A DNA stretch of 64,000 nucleotides. Origin: Bacteroidales bacterium (GTDB taxonomy: Bacteria > Bacteroidota > Bacteroidia > Bacteroidales > F082). The notes beneath the pieces were generated by a model. It did not search any database, was not told where the DNA came from, and worked only from the letters and a program-made list of their open reading frames with translations. Positions 17,074 to 25,307 of the stretch are shown piece after piece. Made by a program: the position numbers and the translations under genes. The stretch lies in contig JAFYHS010000014.1 of NCBI GenBank assembly GCA_017539045.1, forward strand, positions 1 through 64,000, read 5' to 3'. Position 1 is the stretch's first letter; the number at the start of each line of letters is the position of its first letter.

Positions 17074-19491
17074 TTAGAATTTATAACTGTAAGACACTGA
17101 AGGAATTATCGGGAAGATGCTGACTTGCTGCAGCTCTGGCAGCCCTGTATTTTGGTCATAGCCACGAATGACGATGAAGGGGTTCTGACGGTTGTAGACA
17201 TTGTAGACGCTGATGTTCCACACGCGCTCGCCGTGTTTCTTCTGCTTTCGGAAGTTCATGCCGAGGTCGAGGCGGTGATACACGGGCATCCTGAAGTTGT
17301 TGCGTTCCACATAGCCGATGATAGGCGTGCCGACAACACTGCCACCGTATTGTGAATAATAGGTGATAGGAATACCCGGATAGGCTTGTGTGGGCAAGGT
17401 GCCGCAATTGCCGCTACTGATGACCCAAGTGCCCGACAGGTCGAAGCGGTCGCTGAACTTGTGCTGCACGGTGATGCTGAAGTCGTGGCGACGGTCGTAT
17501 TTGGCGGGGAAGGGATTGCCGTTGTTGATCACCATGCCCTCGCGGTCGAATTTGCGCATGGAACGCGCCCAGGTGTAGCCAACCCAACCCGTGGTCTTGC
17601 CAAAGGAACGTTGCACAAGTAGCTCAATGCCGTAGGCCCAGCCTCTCCCGAGGTTCACCTTGTCTTCCCAGCCCTGGCTGGTACCGAAGAAACTGGTGCC
17701 GTCCTTGTATTCCAACACATTGTCCAGCGTCTTGTAATAGCCTTCAAGCGAGATGTCGAACAGGTTGGGCAATTCATAGAATCCGCCGAGCGAGAACTGG
17801 TGTCCCTTTTCGGGTGCGATACGTGCCGTGACAGGCACCCAGAGGTCGGTGGGCATGGTGATGTTGCTGTTGGAAAGCAGGTGGATGTATTGCGTCATGT
17901 AGGCGTAACCCGCCTTGAGTGAGAAATGGGGTGCCACCATCGCACTCATGCTGAGACGGGGCTGCAATGAGTGGTAGAAGTTGCCTTGCACCGCAAAAGC
18001 GGAATAGTGCAGTCCGACATTCATCTTGATGGCTTCGCTCAGCGTGATGTTATCCTCGACATAGAGCATGGCTTCGTGGGCATGCACGTCGCCCGTGTTG
18101 GCCACGGTGTCCGTGTTGGCTTCCGCTTCGGTGAAGTTGATCTTCATCGACTGCACCTCGGGACGGAAGAAATGATAGGTGTAGCCGCCACCAAAGCGGA
18201 TGTCGTGCCTCGGGTTGGGCGCATAATGGAAATCGGTGCGCACCGTAAGGTCATGGATGCCTGAATGGAAGTTCATGGCCATCTCATCGGTCGAGGTGTA
18301 GGCGGTAGGCTTGAATTGCTCGTAGGTGTAGTTTTGGTCCATACCGAGGTCGTGGCGGTATTGCGTGTAGCTCGCCGAAGCGTCCATGAAAAGTTTGGGC
18401 GAAATGATGTGGTTCCAACGCAGTGCGCCCACCTTGTTGCCCCATTTCCAGTTGAGGCCCAGTTTCTCGTGGTCGGCGTACATGTCCTCATAGGTATAGT
18501 CCCATTTCACGTTGGCGTAGATCTTGTCGTCGCCGCTGTACCAACTCAAATAAAGTCGGTCTTTGTCCGAAATCTTCCAGTTCATCTTGGCGTTGAGGTC
18601 ATAGAAATAATACCCCAACGAGAACTTGTCGATGGACTTGTCGGCCATCTTCCCGATGAGGCCATAAAGGTTGGTGAGGGCATCGGAATAGGTGCGGCGA
18701 AACGACAGGTTGAACGAGAGCTTGTCTTTCACAATCGGGCCTTCAAGGTTGAGTTTTGAAGAAATCAATCCGATGCTGAAGTTGCCGTGGTATTTCTGCA
18801 TGTCGCCGTCTTTCATGCGCACATCCACCACCGAAGAGATGCGCCCACCATATCGGGCGGGGAAACCACCTTTGTATAAGGTGACATTCTTCAGCGCATC
18901 GGGGTTGAAGACGGAGAAGAAGCCGAACATGTGGTTGACGTTGTAGAGCGGTACACCGTCCATGAGGAGCAGGTTCTCGTCGGGGCCGCCGCCACGCACA
19001 TAGAGTCCGGCCGAGCCTTCCGAGCCGTTCTGCACGCCCGGCAGCAGCTGGATGGCTTTCAGCACGTCGGCCTCGCCCATCAGGGTTGGAATACTTTTGA
19101 TCTGCTTGATGGGTAACTCGATGATGCTCATCTGGGGATTGTTGGCGCCCACTGTGGCGCGGTTGGCCTCCACCGTGACTTCCTGCAACTGGATGTTGCT
19201 GCTCATCTTCACCGTGATGAGGGTGTCGGCAACCAAGTTGAACGCCTGATTCACGGCATCATAACCCACAAAGGAAAACTGCAGGTCGACAGCGCCTTCT
19301 GGCAGCGTCAAAGAATAATAGCCGTAGTTGTTGGTGGCGCATCCTTGGCCTGTGTTTCGGTCAAGCACCGTCGCCCCTATCAAGGTCTCACGGCTCGCGG
19401 CATCCATCACATAGCCGCTGATGCAATGCTTCTGCGCCATTGCTGAAACTGACAGCAGCAGAAGGAAAAGAAAAGGAATTGGTTTTCGCAT
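17074..19491 (-). CDS. TonB-dependent outer-membrane receptor with N-terminal CarboxypepD_reg-like domain
   Basis: The ATG at 19491 begins a signal peptide (MRKPIPFLFLLLLSVSAMAQ); the frame is open upstream but lacks a better start. A carboxypeptidase-regulatory-like domain (about 21-105, ISGYVMDAASRETLIGATV) precedes the plug (about 115-230). The plug shows IPTLMGEADVLKAIQLLPGVQ, VRGGGPDENLLLMDGVPLYN and GGFPARYGGRISSVVDVRMK. A 22-strand-type barrel ends in SVSYSYKF. It imports an unknown ligand using TonB energy. It has no SusD neighbour, so it is of the DUF4249-associated kind rather than a polysaccharide-utilisation pair. It is the penultimate gene of the reverse-strand run starting at 24436. 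Confidence 0.93.
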   Translation of the reverse strand: MRKPIPFLFLLLLSVSAMAQKHCISGYVMDAASRETLIGATVLDRNTGQGCATNNYGYYSLTLPEGAVDLQFSFVGYDAVNQAFNLVADTLITVKMSSNIQLQEVTVEANRATVGANNPQMSIIELPIKQIKSIPTLMGEADVLKAIQLLPGVQNGSEGSAGLYVRGGGPDENLLLMDGVPLYNVNHMFGFFSVFNPDALKNVTLYKGGFPARYGGRISSVVDVRMKDGDMQKYHGNFSIGLISSKLNLEGPIVKDKLSFNLSFRRTYSDALTNLYGLIGKMADKSIDKFSLGYYFYDLNAKMNWKISDKDRLYLSWYSGDDKIYANVKWDYTYEDMYADHEKLGLNWKWGNKVGALRWNHIISPKLFMDASASYTQYRHDLGMDQNYTYEQFKPTAYTSTDEMAMNFHSGIHDLTVRTDFHYAPNPRHDIRFGGGYTYHFFRPEVQSMKINFTEAEANTDTVANTGDVHAHEAMLYVEDNITLSEAIKMNVGLHYSAFAVQGNFYHSLQPRLSMSAMVAPHFSLKAGYAYMTQYIHLLSNSNITMPTDLWVPVTARIAPEKGHQFSLGGFYELPNLFDISLEGYYKTLDNVLEYKDGTSFFGTSQGWEDKVNLGRGWAYGIELLVQRSFGKTTGWVGYTWARSMRKFDREGMVINNGNPFPAKYDRRHDFSITVQHKFSDRFDLSGTWVISSGNCGTLPTQAYPGIPITYYSQYGGSVVGTPIIGYVERNNFRMPVYHRLDLGMNFRKQKKHGERVWNISVYNVYNRQNPFIVIRGYDQNTGLPELQQVSIFPIIPSVSYSYKF

Positions 19492-19531
19492 GATGGTTCG
19501 TTTGTTCGATAACGTCAGAAAGCCTAACGTA

Positions 19532-20251
19532 TTATCTCCCCACCATGTAAATCTCCAATCTCGAAATCGTGCGAGGGTTGAAGGAGGCGTCGAACAATGT
19601 GGTGCTGTCGATGTAAAGCCGTTCAAGGCGTTGGCAGTCGCGCAGGTTGGGGACGACGAGCAGGCCGCCGCTGCCGGCCACGTTCAGTTCCACCAAGTTG
19701 GTGAGTTGGGCCAAACCGAGGGGCAACTCCTGCAGCAGGTTGGTGCCGATGTAGAAAAACTCCAACGATTCCAACTTCCCGATGTCGTTTGGCAGGTGAT
19801 GCAGGGCGTTGTGCGTGACGGAGAGGTATTCCAGGTTCTTCAGCTCGCATAACTCCTCAGGCAGTGTCTGGAGATCGTTGTAGTCCAGTTCCAGGTGTTT
19901 CAGGTTTTTGAGTTGGCCAATCTCGGGCGGCAGCACCTTGATGTCGTTGTGCTTGAAGGAGATATGCTCCAACTCGGTCAGTTCGCCGATGACGGGAGGG
20001 ATGTAGGTGAGGCGGTTGGAGCTGACCACCAGTTTCTTGAGGTGTTTCAGTTGGCCGATCTCCTCGGGTAGCGAGTCGAGACCGTTGCGGAAGAGGTAAA
20101 GCGTCTCGGCGTTGGGGTTGGCCTCGATTTTCTCCACCAGGCGTTTGGCGCTGCGGTAGGTGATACGGATTTTCTTCTTGCCCTGCGCTTGGGCGTTGCC
20201 GCCGATGAGCATCAAAGCGGCGAGAAAGAGGATGATGGTTGTTTTTTTCAT
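19532..20251 (-). CDS. Secreted leucine-rich repeat protein, copy 1 of a duplicated pair
   Basis: This 239-residue protein has a signal peptide (MKKTTIILFLAALMLIGGNAQA) and about seven 23-residue LRRs of the LPxEIGxLKxLxxLxLxxN type (about 50-215). This repeat class usually mediates protein-protein contact. It is nearly identical to the protein encoded at 28022-28741; I count 11 differing residues. In both places it follows, by 12-13 bases, a T9SS protein with the same sorting-domain ending (KTLSSGKFVKE). It has no sorting domain itself, so it is probably periplasmic. The specific function is unknown. Confidence 0.85.
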   Translation of the reverse strand: MKKTTIILFLAALMLIGGNAQAQGKKKIRITYRSAKRLVEKIEANPNAETLYLFRNGLDSLPEEIGQLKHLKKLVVSSNRLTYIPPVIGELTELEHISFKHNDIKVLPPEIGQLKNLKHLELDYNDLQTLPEELCELKNLEYLSVTHNALHHLPNDIGKLESLEFFYIGTNLLQELPLGLAQLTNLVELNVAGSGGLLVVPNLRDCQRLERLYIDSTTLFDASFNPRTISRLEIYMVGR

Positions 20252-20263
20252 GATGGTTCTTTT

Positions 20264-22705
20264 TTATTCTTTCACAAACTTTCCCGAGGAAAGCGTTTTC
20301 TTTTTGTCATAGATTTGATAGGTGTACACTCCGACGGGGAGGTTGGCAACGCCCAAAGTAAGCACATTTCCTTCGCCACGGATAATGCGATCCACGTAAA
20401 TCTGTCCCAAGGCATCGGTAATCTGTATGCGATGTTCATTGTGTTCCGGCAAGCCCGAAATGTCGATGTTCAACTCATCTTTGGCAGGATTGGGGAACAC
20501 GCTGATTTTCATGATTCTGTTTTCCTCAATATCGAACCATTCCGCAAAAATGTCGAGGCTGAAACTGACATCACAGTCCTTGTCAATCCTCGCCGACAGT
20601 GTGCCTTGGCCTGGGACGGTTACCCTTAATTTGCAGCGAAAACCACTCTCCGATGGTCTAATTTCCCATTCGGGAACGGTGCACGACCATATAAGTGAAC
20701 CTGGCGCAATACCCATCGAGTCGGTTACTCTGTAATCATAAATACCTTCAACGAGATTAGTTGCGGCATATACTAACGCCGAGCCTTGAAGGGTAAGCTG
20801 TTGGGCGTGGTTTATAGTAAGATTAAGTCTAACGATACTGTCGCATCCCATGCTGGTTTGCAATGTTTGTTCATGTTGTCCCGAAGATGTGTAGGTTTCA
20901 CCATACCATACAAACTCCTCACATGCCGTCACCACAGTATCAATGACGACATCGTAATTCACGACAAGATGAAGTACAAATGTGCTATCGCAACCGTAGA
21001 TGCTCTCACCTTGATAATTATAAACCCCTGATTCAGTATAAGTTTCACCATTCCATTCATACGAATCACATGCAATCCGCTCCTCTTCAATATGGTATTT
21101 CTGATGCACAATAACAGATGTGTTCAGGGCAATGGGCTGCAGTTGGTTCGGGACGTATACCTCGCAAGTCACTCCGTAAACACCTGCCGAGTCGAATACA
21201 TGGTTAATGGGATAGCCTTGAGCCACATCTCCATCGCCAAAGTTCCATTGTACTGAAGTCGATTCGATATTGGGTTGCAATCCGAAAGTCATCACCTCTT
21301 CCTCACAGGCCTCAAAACCTTGCGGATGATTTGAAGATGGTTCCTCATTCACAGTGATTTGTCCCATCAACTTCGTTCCAACCACGAAAGCATAGCTTTG
21401 AGCAGGGCCAAATCCGTAGGTGTGTGCAATGAAGTTGCCCGTCGTACTCATGAGAACGTGAGAAGAAAGCGTCAAGGGCAATCGTGCGTATGAATACTCG
21501 GGCAGACCAGGCACTTCTTCAAAAGACGATGCCACGCAGACACCATCCAAACAGACACCTTCCACATTTTCCGTTTTAGTGACAATATTCACATAAACAA
21601 TATGGCACCATCCTCCTTGGTCGAGCACGGGAATCACGGCATAATTGCCTGTGGCCTGCTCAACGGGCGGAATATTGACCATGGATGGGTCGCCTGTCGA
21701 TTGATTGACATCGCCGTATGACATACATGTGGGGTAAAGATATACGAGAGCAGGTTCGGTGGTCTCAAGATAGATAGCAGAACGAAGCACATTGTTAATT
21801 CCAAACTCCGCAGTTTGTCTTGCATCAAGCGTAGCCAACAATGCACCGTCCTTATAAACTTTACAATCGTCATGCAAGGCTGTCACGCGAACACGGTCGT
21901 TTTTCCTTTCCATGGAACTGGTCACCACGAAACGCTTGCCCCATCTTTCGACAGGGGGCATCTGCTCAAAAATGGCTTCGTATGCATAGTGGCCTATAGG
22001 GACAACAACACCAGTGCTACCCGCAAACACAGCGATGTGTTTGCCTTCACCAGCTCGCAACCAAGTGCCTGAAAAGTCGCCGTCTGAAAACGCCTGCACC
22101 TGATAACACTCGCCTTTATCCAAGACGACCGTGAAGGGCTGGTTAGCATAATGTCCTCCCTTGGAGTCGGAAGTCAGGTTGATCAACACTTCTGTATTGT
22201 CCTCAACGGCGATGACTGCAAACACAGGACAAGCATAGTCGTACATTCCATCAGAGGGATAAGTCTGCAACACATACTCGCTTCCCAACGCATCAGTGGG
22301 CAACAACTTGCCTACATCATAGGATGCCATTCTATAGTTGGAGGCATAAAGCGCAATTTCATCTGTGGCCGTCACATGAAACGCATTATGCAAAACGACA
22401 TCTGACTGCTCTCCAAAATAGGCTATTTCTTCTGGCAAGTTAATAGTGGTCACTTCATTTGTAAGCACTTCAAAATCAGATAAAAAGCCAGTGTATTCGT
22501 TGGTTACGGTTCCCATGCTATTGCAATGTGAGGTCGAAACCAAATCCAAACTGATGGGATTGCTGTTTGAAGTACCATTAGGCATAAAGGTGACCCAAAA
22601 GTCGGTGCCGATGGAGCTTTGCGCGAAACAATTGGACACAACGAGATAGACCAAAATCAAAAAGGCCACAAAACGATATGTCATTATGCGCAAAGCGGAT
22701 TTCAT
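20264..22705 (-). CDS. Large T9SS-exported protein with IgGFc-binding-like N-terminus and PKD domain
   Basis: This 813-residue protein starts with a signal peptide (to about residue 29, NCFAQ). The N-terminal region (about 30-470) begins SSIGTDFWVTFMPNG and continues through repeated Cys-containing strands typical of the IgGFc-binding N-terminal family. A PKD-like domain follows (about 490-570, VQWNFGDGDVAQGYPINHVFDSAGVY). Two copies of the CDSYEWNGETYTESGxY / YGCDSTFVLHL motif common in Bacteroidota surface proteins come next (about 575-680). A T9SS type A sorting domain closes it (SVFPNPAKDELNIDISGLPE ... KTLSSGKFVKE). It is likely a cell-surface adhesin-like protein; its partner is unknown. 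Confidence 0.85.
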   Translation of the reverse strand: MKSALRIMTYRFVAFLILVYLVVSNCFAQSSIGTDFWVTFMPNGTSNSNPISLDLVSTSHCNSMGTVTNEYTGFLSDFEVLTNEVTTINLPEEIAYFGEQSDVVLHNAFHVTATDEIALYASNYRMASYDVGKLLPTDALGSEYVLQTYPSDGMYDYACPVFAVIAVEDNTEVLINLTSDSKGGHYANQPFTVVLDKGECYQVQAFSDGDFSGTWLRAGEGKHIAVFAGSTGVVVPIGHYAYEAIFEQMPPVERWGKRFVVTSSMERKNDRVRVTALHDDCKVYKDGALLATLDARQTAEFGINNVLRSAIYLETTEPALVYLYPTCMSYGDVNQSTGDPSMVNIPPVEQATGNYAVIPVLDQGGWCHIVYVNIVTKTENVEGVCLDGVCVASSFEEVPGLPEYSYARLPLTLSSHVLMSTTGNFIAHTYGFGPAQSYAFVVGTKLMGQITVNEEPSSNHPQGFEACEEEVMTFGLQPNIESTSVQWNFGDGDVAQGYPINHVFDSAGVYGVTCEVYVPNQLQPIALNTSVIVHQKYHIEEERIACDSYEWNGETYTESGVYNYQGESIYGCDSTFVLHLVVNYDVVIDTVVTACEEFVWYGETYTSSGQHEQTLQTSMGCDSIVRLNLTINHAQQLTLQGSALVYAATNLVEGIYDYRVTDSMGIAPGSLIWSCTVPEWEIRPSESGFRCKLRVTVPGQGTLSARIDKDCDVSFSLDIFAEWFDIEENRIMKISVFPNPAKDELNIDISGLPEHNEHRIQITDALGQIYVDRIIRGEGNVLTLGVANLPVGVYTYQIYDKKKTLSSGKFVKE

Positions 22706-22730
22706 TATAATACTGTTTGTCTTTTGACAC

Positions 22731-23462
22731 CTAATATCCTACAATTATATCAGCAAACTGACTCCATCCCCAAGCGGTTTTATAGGCCTCCACACTGGCT
22801 TGTGGAACCTTGATTTCCTGAAGACGAGACAGAAGATAATCCGATTCCACCAACGCAAACGACGGAGGTGTAACGGCCCGACAAGTTATGGAAGTCAACG
22901 AAGCACATTCATCAAAGGCATGAACCTCTATCCACCTGATGGAAGCAGGCAAATCAATTGAAGCCAGGTTACTGCATCCATGAAAAGCATCATATTCAAT
23001 CTCTTCAAGCGATTCTGAAAGGGTGACGCTACTCAATTCCGTACAACCAAAGAAAGCATAATTGCCAATTTTGGTGACCGTATTGGGCAATACTATGGAT
23101 GTCAGCTTATTACATCCCCAGAAAGCCTCGCTCTTGATCCCTACTACCGAATAAGTCTGGCCAAGATGCGTGAACTCGGCAGGGATGACTTCCTTCCCAT
23201 AATACTGCCTGTTGACCAGCTCGGGATTGAAATCCGTCGCTCGGGTGACGACGGCAGTGTTGGGCGAAACGAGGATGAAATACATCTTTTTCAAGTCGTT
23301 TCGATAACTGGCCTCAACTATTACTTGACCATCGCGGACCACTTCTTGTGTGGAAATGATTTTCAGCGGGTCGTTTTCATCCTTTTGGCAAGCGGTCATG
23401 GCTAAGCCCAAAACAAGGACCAACAAGCCTTTCCATAAATTCTTTGTATTCATCGTTTTCAT
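22731..23462 (-). CDS. BspA-type leucine-rich repeat lipoprotein (LRR_5)
   Basis: This 243-residue protein has a lipoprotein leader (WKGLLVLVLGLAMTACQK). After a roughly 90-residue N-terminal part it carries three to four BspA/TpLRR repeats (AFWGCNKLTSIVLPNTVTKI, AFFGCTELSSVTLSESLEEI, AFHGCSNLASIDLPASI). The ending is characteristic (VPQASVEAYKTAWGWSQF, then ADIIVGY). BspA-type proteins are often surface adhesins. A second in-frame ATG lies three codons in. It is 17 bases downstream of a paralogue and 25 bases upstream of the IgGFc-like gene. A fragment of a third paralogue lies at 24928. Confidence 0.85.
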   Translation of the reverse strand: MKTMNTKNLWKGLLVLVLGLAMTACQKDENDPLKIISTQEVVRDGQVIVEASYRNDLKKMYFILVSPNTAVVTRATDFNPELVNRQYYGKEVIPAEFTHLGQTYSVVGIKSEAFWGCNKLTSIVLPNTVTKIGNYAFFGCTELSSVTLSESLEEIEYDAFHGCSNLASIDLPASIRWIEVHAFDECASLTSITCRAVTPPSFALVESDYLLSRLQEIKVPQASVEAYKTAWGWSQFADIIVGY

Positions 23463-23479
23463 TTTTTTAGTCCATAGAA

Positions 23480-24436
23480 TTACATTCCAACAATGATGTC
23501 CTTATACAAACGCCAGAAATAGCTTTCCTTGTATAGGTCGACACTTTGTGCCGGAACAAGGATGCGCTCGATGGAGTTGCCCAGCATGAAATAGTCTTCA
23601 TAATGCTGACCATGGGGGTCTTTCTCTGGAGGGGTTGTCGGTCGGCATATTAAGGTGGTCAACGATGAGCAATCATCCAAAGGATTCACGCCCAGATAGT
23701 TCACCGATGCAGGAATCTCAAAACTGGTGAGCCCCGAGTCATAGAATGCGTCATCACAAATAGTGGTGACATGATCGTGCAAAGTGACAGATGTCAAAGA
23801 AAAACACATGGAGAACATGCCACAGGGAATCTTCTCCATCGACTCAGGAATCTCAACGCTGGTCAGGCACGTAGAAGAAAAGACGCTATTTCCGAAACCG
23901 TTCACGGAACCGGGAATCACCACAGAAGTCAAGCCTGAACCAGCGAAAGCGGCATCACCAATGTACTTCACCGAATTGGGAATGTCAATGGAGGTCAAAT
24001 GCACACACTCGCTGAAAGCCCAGTTTCGTATGGTGTCAATAGTGTTGGGCATCTCGACTGAGGACACCAGACTGACAAGCTCATGATTCTGGACAGAGGC
24101 TTTAAAAGCGCCTTCGCCGATACAAGTTACCTTATAGGTCTTGCCGTTATGGACAAAACGGTTGGGGATGACGACATCGCCACGATAGATCCAAGGTGAT
24201 TGCTCTTCTTGAACGGTATAAAACCTGTTATAACTGACCACCTCAGCAGTGGTATCAGAGAGCAAGTGAAAATACATTTTGGTGTTGTCTGAATAGCTTA
24301 CCTCAACCGTAGTGCCGAAATAGTTTTCGACCTCATCGGTGGAGACAATTCCCAAAATCTCGACATCGGACTTCTGGCATCCCATTAAAGCCGCCAACAA
24401 AAACGACAGGGCAAATAAATAGATTGGTTTTTTCAT
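23480..24436 (-). CDS. BspA-type leucine-rich repeat lipoprotein, first gene of the reverse-strand run
   Basis: This 318-residue paralogue of the next gene has a lipoprotein leader (MKKPIYLFALSFLLAALMGCQK). It carries about five TpLRR repeats (about 105-270: AFSECVHLTSIDIPNSVKYI, SGLTSVVIPGSV, CFSLTSVTLHDHVTTI) and an ending of the same type (VPAQSVDLYKESYFWRLYKDIIVGM). It follows a -7 promoter box at 24475-24482. Gene spacing downstream is 17, 25, 12 and 40 bases, so transcription could run on to the TonB receptor. It is probably surface exposed; the ligand is unknown. Confidence 0.85.
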   Translation of the reverse strand: MKKPIYLFALSFLLAALMGCQKSDVEILGIVSTDEVENYFGTTVEVSYSDNTKMYFHLLSDTTAEVVSYNRFYTVQEEQSPWIYRGDVVIPNRFVHNGKTYKVTCIGEGAFKASVQNHELVSLVSSVEMPNTIDTIRNWAFSECVHLTSIDIPNSVKYIGDAAFAGSGLTSVVIPGSVNGFGNSVFSSTCLTSVEIPESMEKIPCGMFSMCFSLTSVTLHDHVTTICDDAFYDSGLTSFEIPASVNYLGVNPLDDCSSLTTLICRPTTPPEKDPHGQHYEDYFMLGNSIERILVPAQSVDLYKESYFWRLYKDIIVGM

Positions 24437-24474
24437 GGCATTATAGTTTTTCTGTTTGTGTTCATCATTTTCTG

Positions 24475-24482
24475 CAAAGATA
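24475..24482 (-). promoter_or_regulatory. -7 element (TATCTTTG) for the 24436-15916 run
   Basis: CAAAGATA on the + strand lies 39 bases upstream of the first BspA-type gene. It is the only good box I see for the whole run. Confidence 0.6.
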
Positions 24483-24706
24483 TATAATAAAACAATGTAT
24501 TAATGACCAGCAAAACGGCTTGTCCCTATGATTTTTTCCTCTCGTTATTGGCTTTCAACATATTAAACAAGACCGGCATCTGGTTTTGTCCCTATGATTT
24601 TCCGAAGTATTGATGATATCTGCTCATGGTTCGCTTCGTTTTTGGCCTTTTCTCCGTCCACAAGCAACAAAGAAAGGCGCTTGCCATTCGTTTGTTTGCT
24701 TATTAA

Positions 24707-24819
24707 CTCGGAAGGCTCTGGTAAACCGTTGCGATAATAAGCCCGAATTAGTTCACGCCTTAAAACGTGAACTTTCCGCTTGCTTATTCTCTCGCTAAAA
24801 TTTACCAGATTTTCCCGAG
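24707..24819. repeat. Nested three-step imperfect palindrome (structured element)
   Basis: Outer arms 24707-24725 and 24801-24819 share CTCGG and TCTGGTAAA with a non-pairing middle. A second stem pairs GCGATAATAAGC (24731-24742) with GCTTATTCTCTCGC (24782-24795). The tip is a perfect 7-bp hairpin, GTTCACG (24751-24757) with CGTGAAC (24766-24772). The three stems are concentric, as expected for a structured RNA or a palindromic mobile element. Confidence 0.7.
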
Positions 24820-24927
24820 TGAGAACAAGAGCGTAAAGCCCAGTATTATGTCTTTATTCGCCTACAAAAGTAATACTTTTCTGTTTTCCAACGGTCCAGT
24901 TCAATAAAAATCCACTATTTGCCATCT

Positions 24928-24987
24928 TAATATCCTACGATTATATCGGCGAACTGACTCCATCCCATAGCGGACTTGTTTTCATAT
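24928..24987 (-). pseudogene. 3' remnant of a BspA-type lipoprotein gene
   Basis: Read on the reverse strand this gives NKSAMGWSQFADIIVGY and a stop, nearly the same as the C-terminus of the gene at 22731-23462 (KTAWGWSQFADIIVGY). Upstream sequence no longer resembles that gene. It is the relic of a deleted or recombined third paralogue. Confidence 0.8.
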
Positions 24988-25307
24988 TTCACGGGTTTTC
25001 TTTATTATCGGCAAAGGTAAGCATAATAAATGCTTGTCAAAGAGTTTTTGAGGTCTCGCATGGTTTTGTCCCTACTTTTTTCAGATGGTCCGTTGTTATA
25101 TTTTTGAGAATCAACATCATGAAAAAAAGCACAAGTTTTTTTTTGTCTCTATGATTTTTGTTTTCCACCTATCATTTATTGTCTGAAACGGCAAAATAAT
25201 TATTTGGGTGCATTTCCAACGGTCAGCAACCACTCAAGCGAACAGGAGCCATGAAAGTGGCTGGTCGTAGAGCAGCACCAACGGAGAATAACGGAGCGAG
25301 TTTCCTA

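Larger units (their letters stand above)
24437..25307. other. Gene-free stretch of about 870 bp with repeats and a gene remnant
   Basis: No credible gene lies here. It is more A/T-rich than its neighbours. It contains four copies of a TTGTCCCTA-type motif (24520-24536, 24584-24600, 25064-25080 and, as TTGTCTCTA, 25141-25158), a nested inverted repeat (24707-24819) and the 3' remnant of a BspA-type gene (24928-24987). A 62-codon open frame at 24610-24798 runs into the inverted repeat and is not convincing. This looks like a site of repeated insertion and decay. Confidence 0.7.

Noticed and set aside
24610..24798. 62-codon open frame in the gene-free stretch
   Set aside because: It runs into the nested palindrome, has no known motif and no promoter or ribosome site.
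24520..25158. CRISPR array
   Set aside because: The repeated TTGTCCCTA motif is short, the spacing is irregular (about 65, 480 and 77 bases), and no cas gene is nearby.
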